This document shows, in pieces, positions 63,785-64,000 of a stretch of DNA of 64,000 nucleotides. Within the stretch, counting starts at the first letter, position 1. Each line of letters begins with the position of its first letter. The stretch lies in the NCBI RefSeq assembly GCF_021295395.1, contig NZ_JAIWOU010000001.1, positions 1,487,501 through 1,551,500 on the forward strand, read 5' to 3'. This DNA comes from Komagataeibacter sp. FNDCR2 (GTDB lineage: Bacteria > Pseudomonadota > Alphaproteobacteria > Acetobacterales > Acetobacteraceae). The notes under the pieces are model-generated. The model saw nothing but the letters and a program-made list of their open reading frames with translations, was not told the DNA's origin and made no database searches. Position numbers and translations under genes: made by a program.

Positions 63785-64000
63785 ATGGACCGTTTCATCA
63801 TTCACGGCGGGCACCCGCTGCGCGGCGACATCATTATCGGGGGGGCGAAGAATTCGGCCCTCAAGCTGCTGGTCGCCGGACTGCTCACGTCCGAACGGCT
63901 CGTGCTGGACAACGTGCCCCGCATTGCCGACATCCGCACCATGCGCAGGCTGCTCGAACAGCACGGCCTGACGGTGGAGGACGTGAACGGGGACAGCGGC
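63785..64000 (+). CDS. murA: UDP-N-acetylglucosamine 1-carboxyvinyltransferase MurA (partial)
   Basis: The first committed enzyme of peptidoglycan synthesis, transferring enolpyruvate from PEP to UDP-GlcNAc. Only the first 72 residues are inside the window; the gene runs off the right edge. The N-terminal IIGGAKNSALK carries Lys22 and Asn23, the substrate-binding pair of the family at their usual positions. TSERLVLDNVPRIADI is also typical. ATG 63785 follows AGGGAATACAAGGC. Confidence 0.93.
   Translation, partial: MDRFIIHGGHPLRGDIIIGGAKNSALKLLVAGLLTSERLVLDNVPRIADIRTMRRLLEQHGLTVEDVNGDSG

Noticed and set aside
1-64000. CRISPR arrays, insertion sequences, phage genes, tRNA or rRNA genes
   Set aside because: No regularly spaced repeats, transposase or integrase motifs, or cloverleaf sequences were found in the gaps by eye; a covariance-model scan would be needed to exclude small RNAs.

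Overview
The window reads as a chromosomal core region of an acetic-acid bacterium (Acetobacteraceae, Alphaproteobacteria), probably near Komagataeibacter/Gluconacetobacter. The basis is high GC with strong G/C preference at third codon positions, alphaproteobacterial gene orders (hisB-DUF2628-hisH; pyrB-pyrC'-plsY-dprA-topA-rnr; ribF-ileS-lspA-DUF3035) and families typical of the class (DUF1491, DUF3035, endonuclease-type MutL). The genus is an inference. I see no phage, insertion sequence, integron, CRISPR array, rRNA or tRNA, and no block of foreign composition.

Layout, left to right. (1) 0.15-4.8 kb: histidine operon hisB-DUF2628-hisH-[GNAT-hisA]-hisF-hisE plus a HIT protein, with most genes overlapping by a few bases. 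(2) 4.8-9.6 kb: an ABC exporter (-), nth (+) and comEC (-). (3) 9.8-22.4 kb: a long + run gltX-pyrB-pyrC'-plsY-dprA-topA-rnr-S41 protease-DUF1491, serving translation, pyrimidine and phospholipid synthesis, DNA uptake/topology and RNA decay. (4) 22.4-27 kb: an OmpA-family porin with a structured leader, cysK facing an Rrf2 regulator, and two unrecognised exported proteins separated by terminators. (5) 27-29.2 kb: parE. (6) 29.2-41.2 kb: twelve colinear minus-strand genes, transcribed recX-CHAP lipoprotein-tatA-mtnB-mtnD-mtnC-ribF-ileS-lspA-DUF3035-mutL-nuoM. (7) 41.5-46 kb: argD-argF-hypothetical-hslO and a lipoprotein. (8) 46-50.8 kb: divergent dsbD and hrpB. (9) 50.9-55.5 kb: an apparent envelope-stress operon (HtrA protease, response regulator, histidine kinase, small exported protein, SIMPL protein). 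(10) 55.5-60.2 kb: minus-strand TPR protein-GT9-thrS-infC. (11) 60.3-64 kb: GT4 glycosyltransferase, Rieske oxygenase, small basic protein, dcd and the start of murA.

The most notable points are an uninterrupted GNAT-HisA reading frame inside the histidine operon, an infC whose best-placed Shine-Dalgarno points to an AUA start codon, a dihydroorotase homologue that has lost its HxH metal motif beside pyrB, an orphan nuoM, a probable dispersed intergenic repeat after parE, and a terminator-like hairpin in the argD leader. No wholly new multi-gene system is evident; most of the window is housekeeping.
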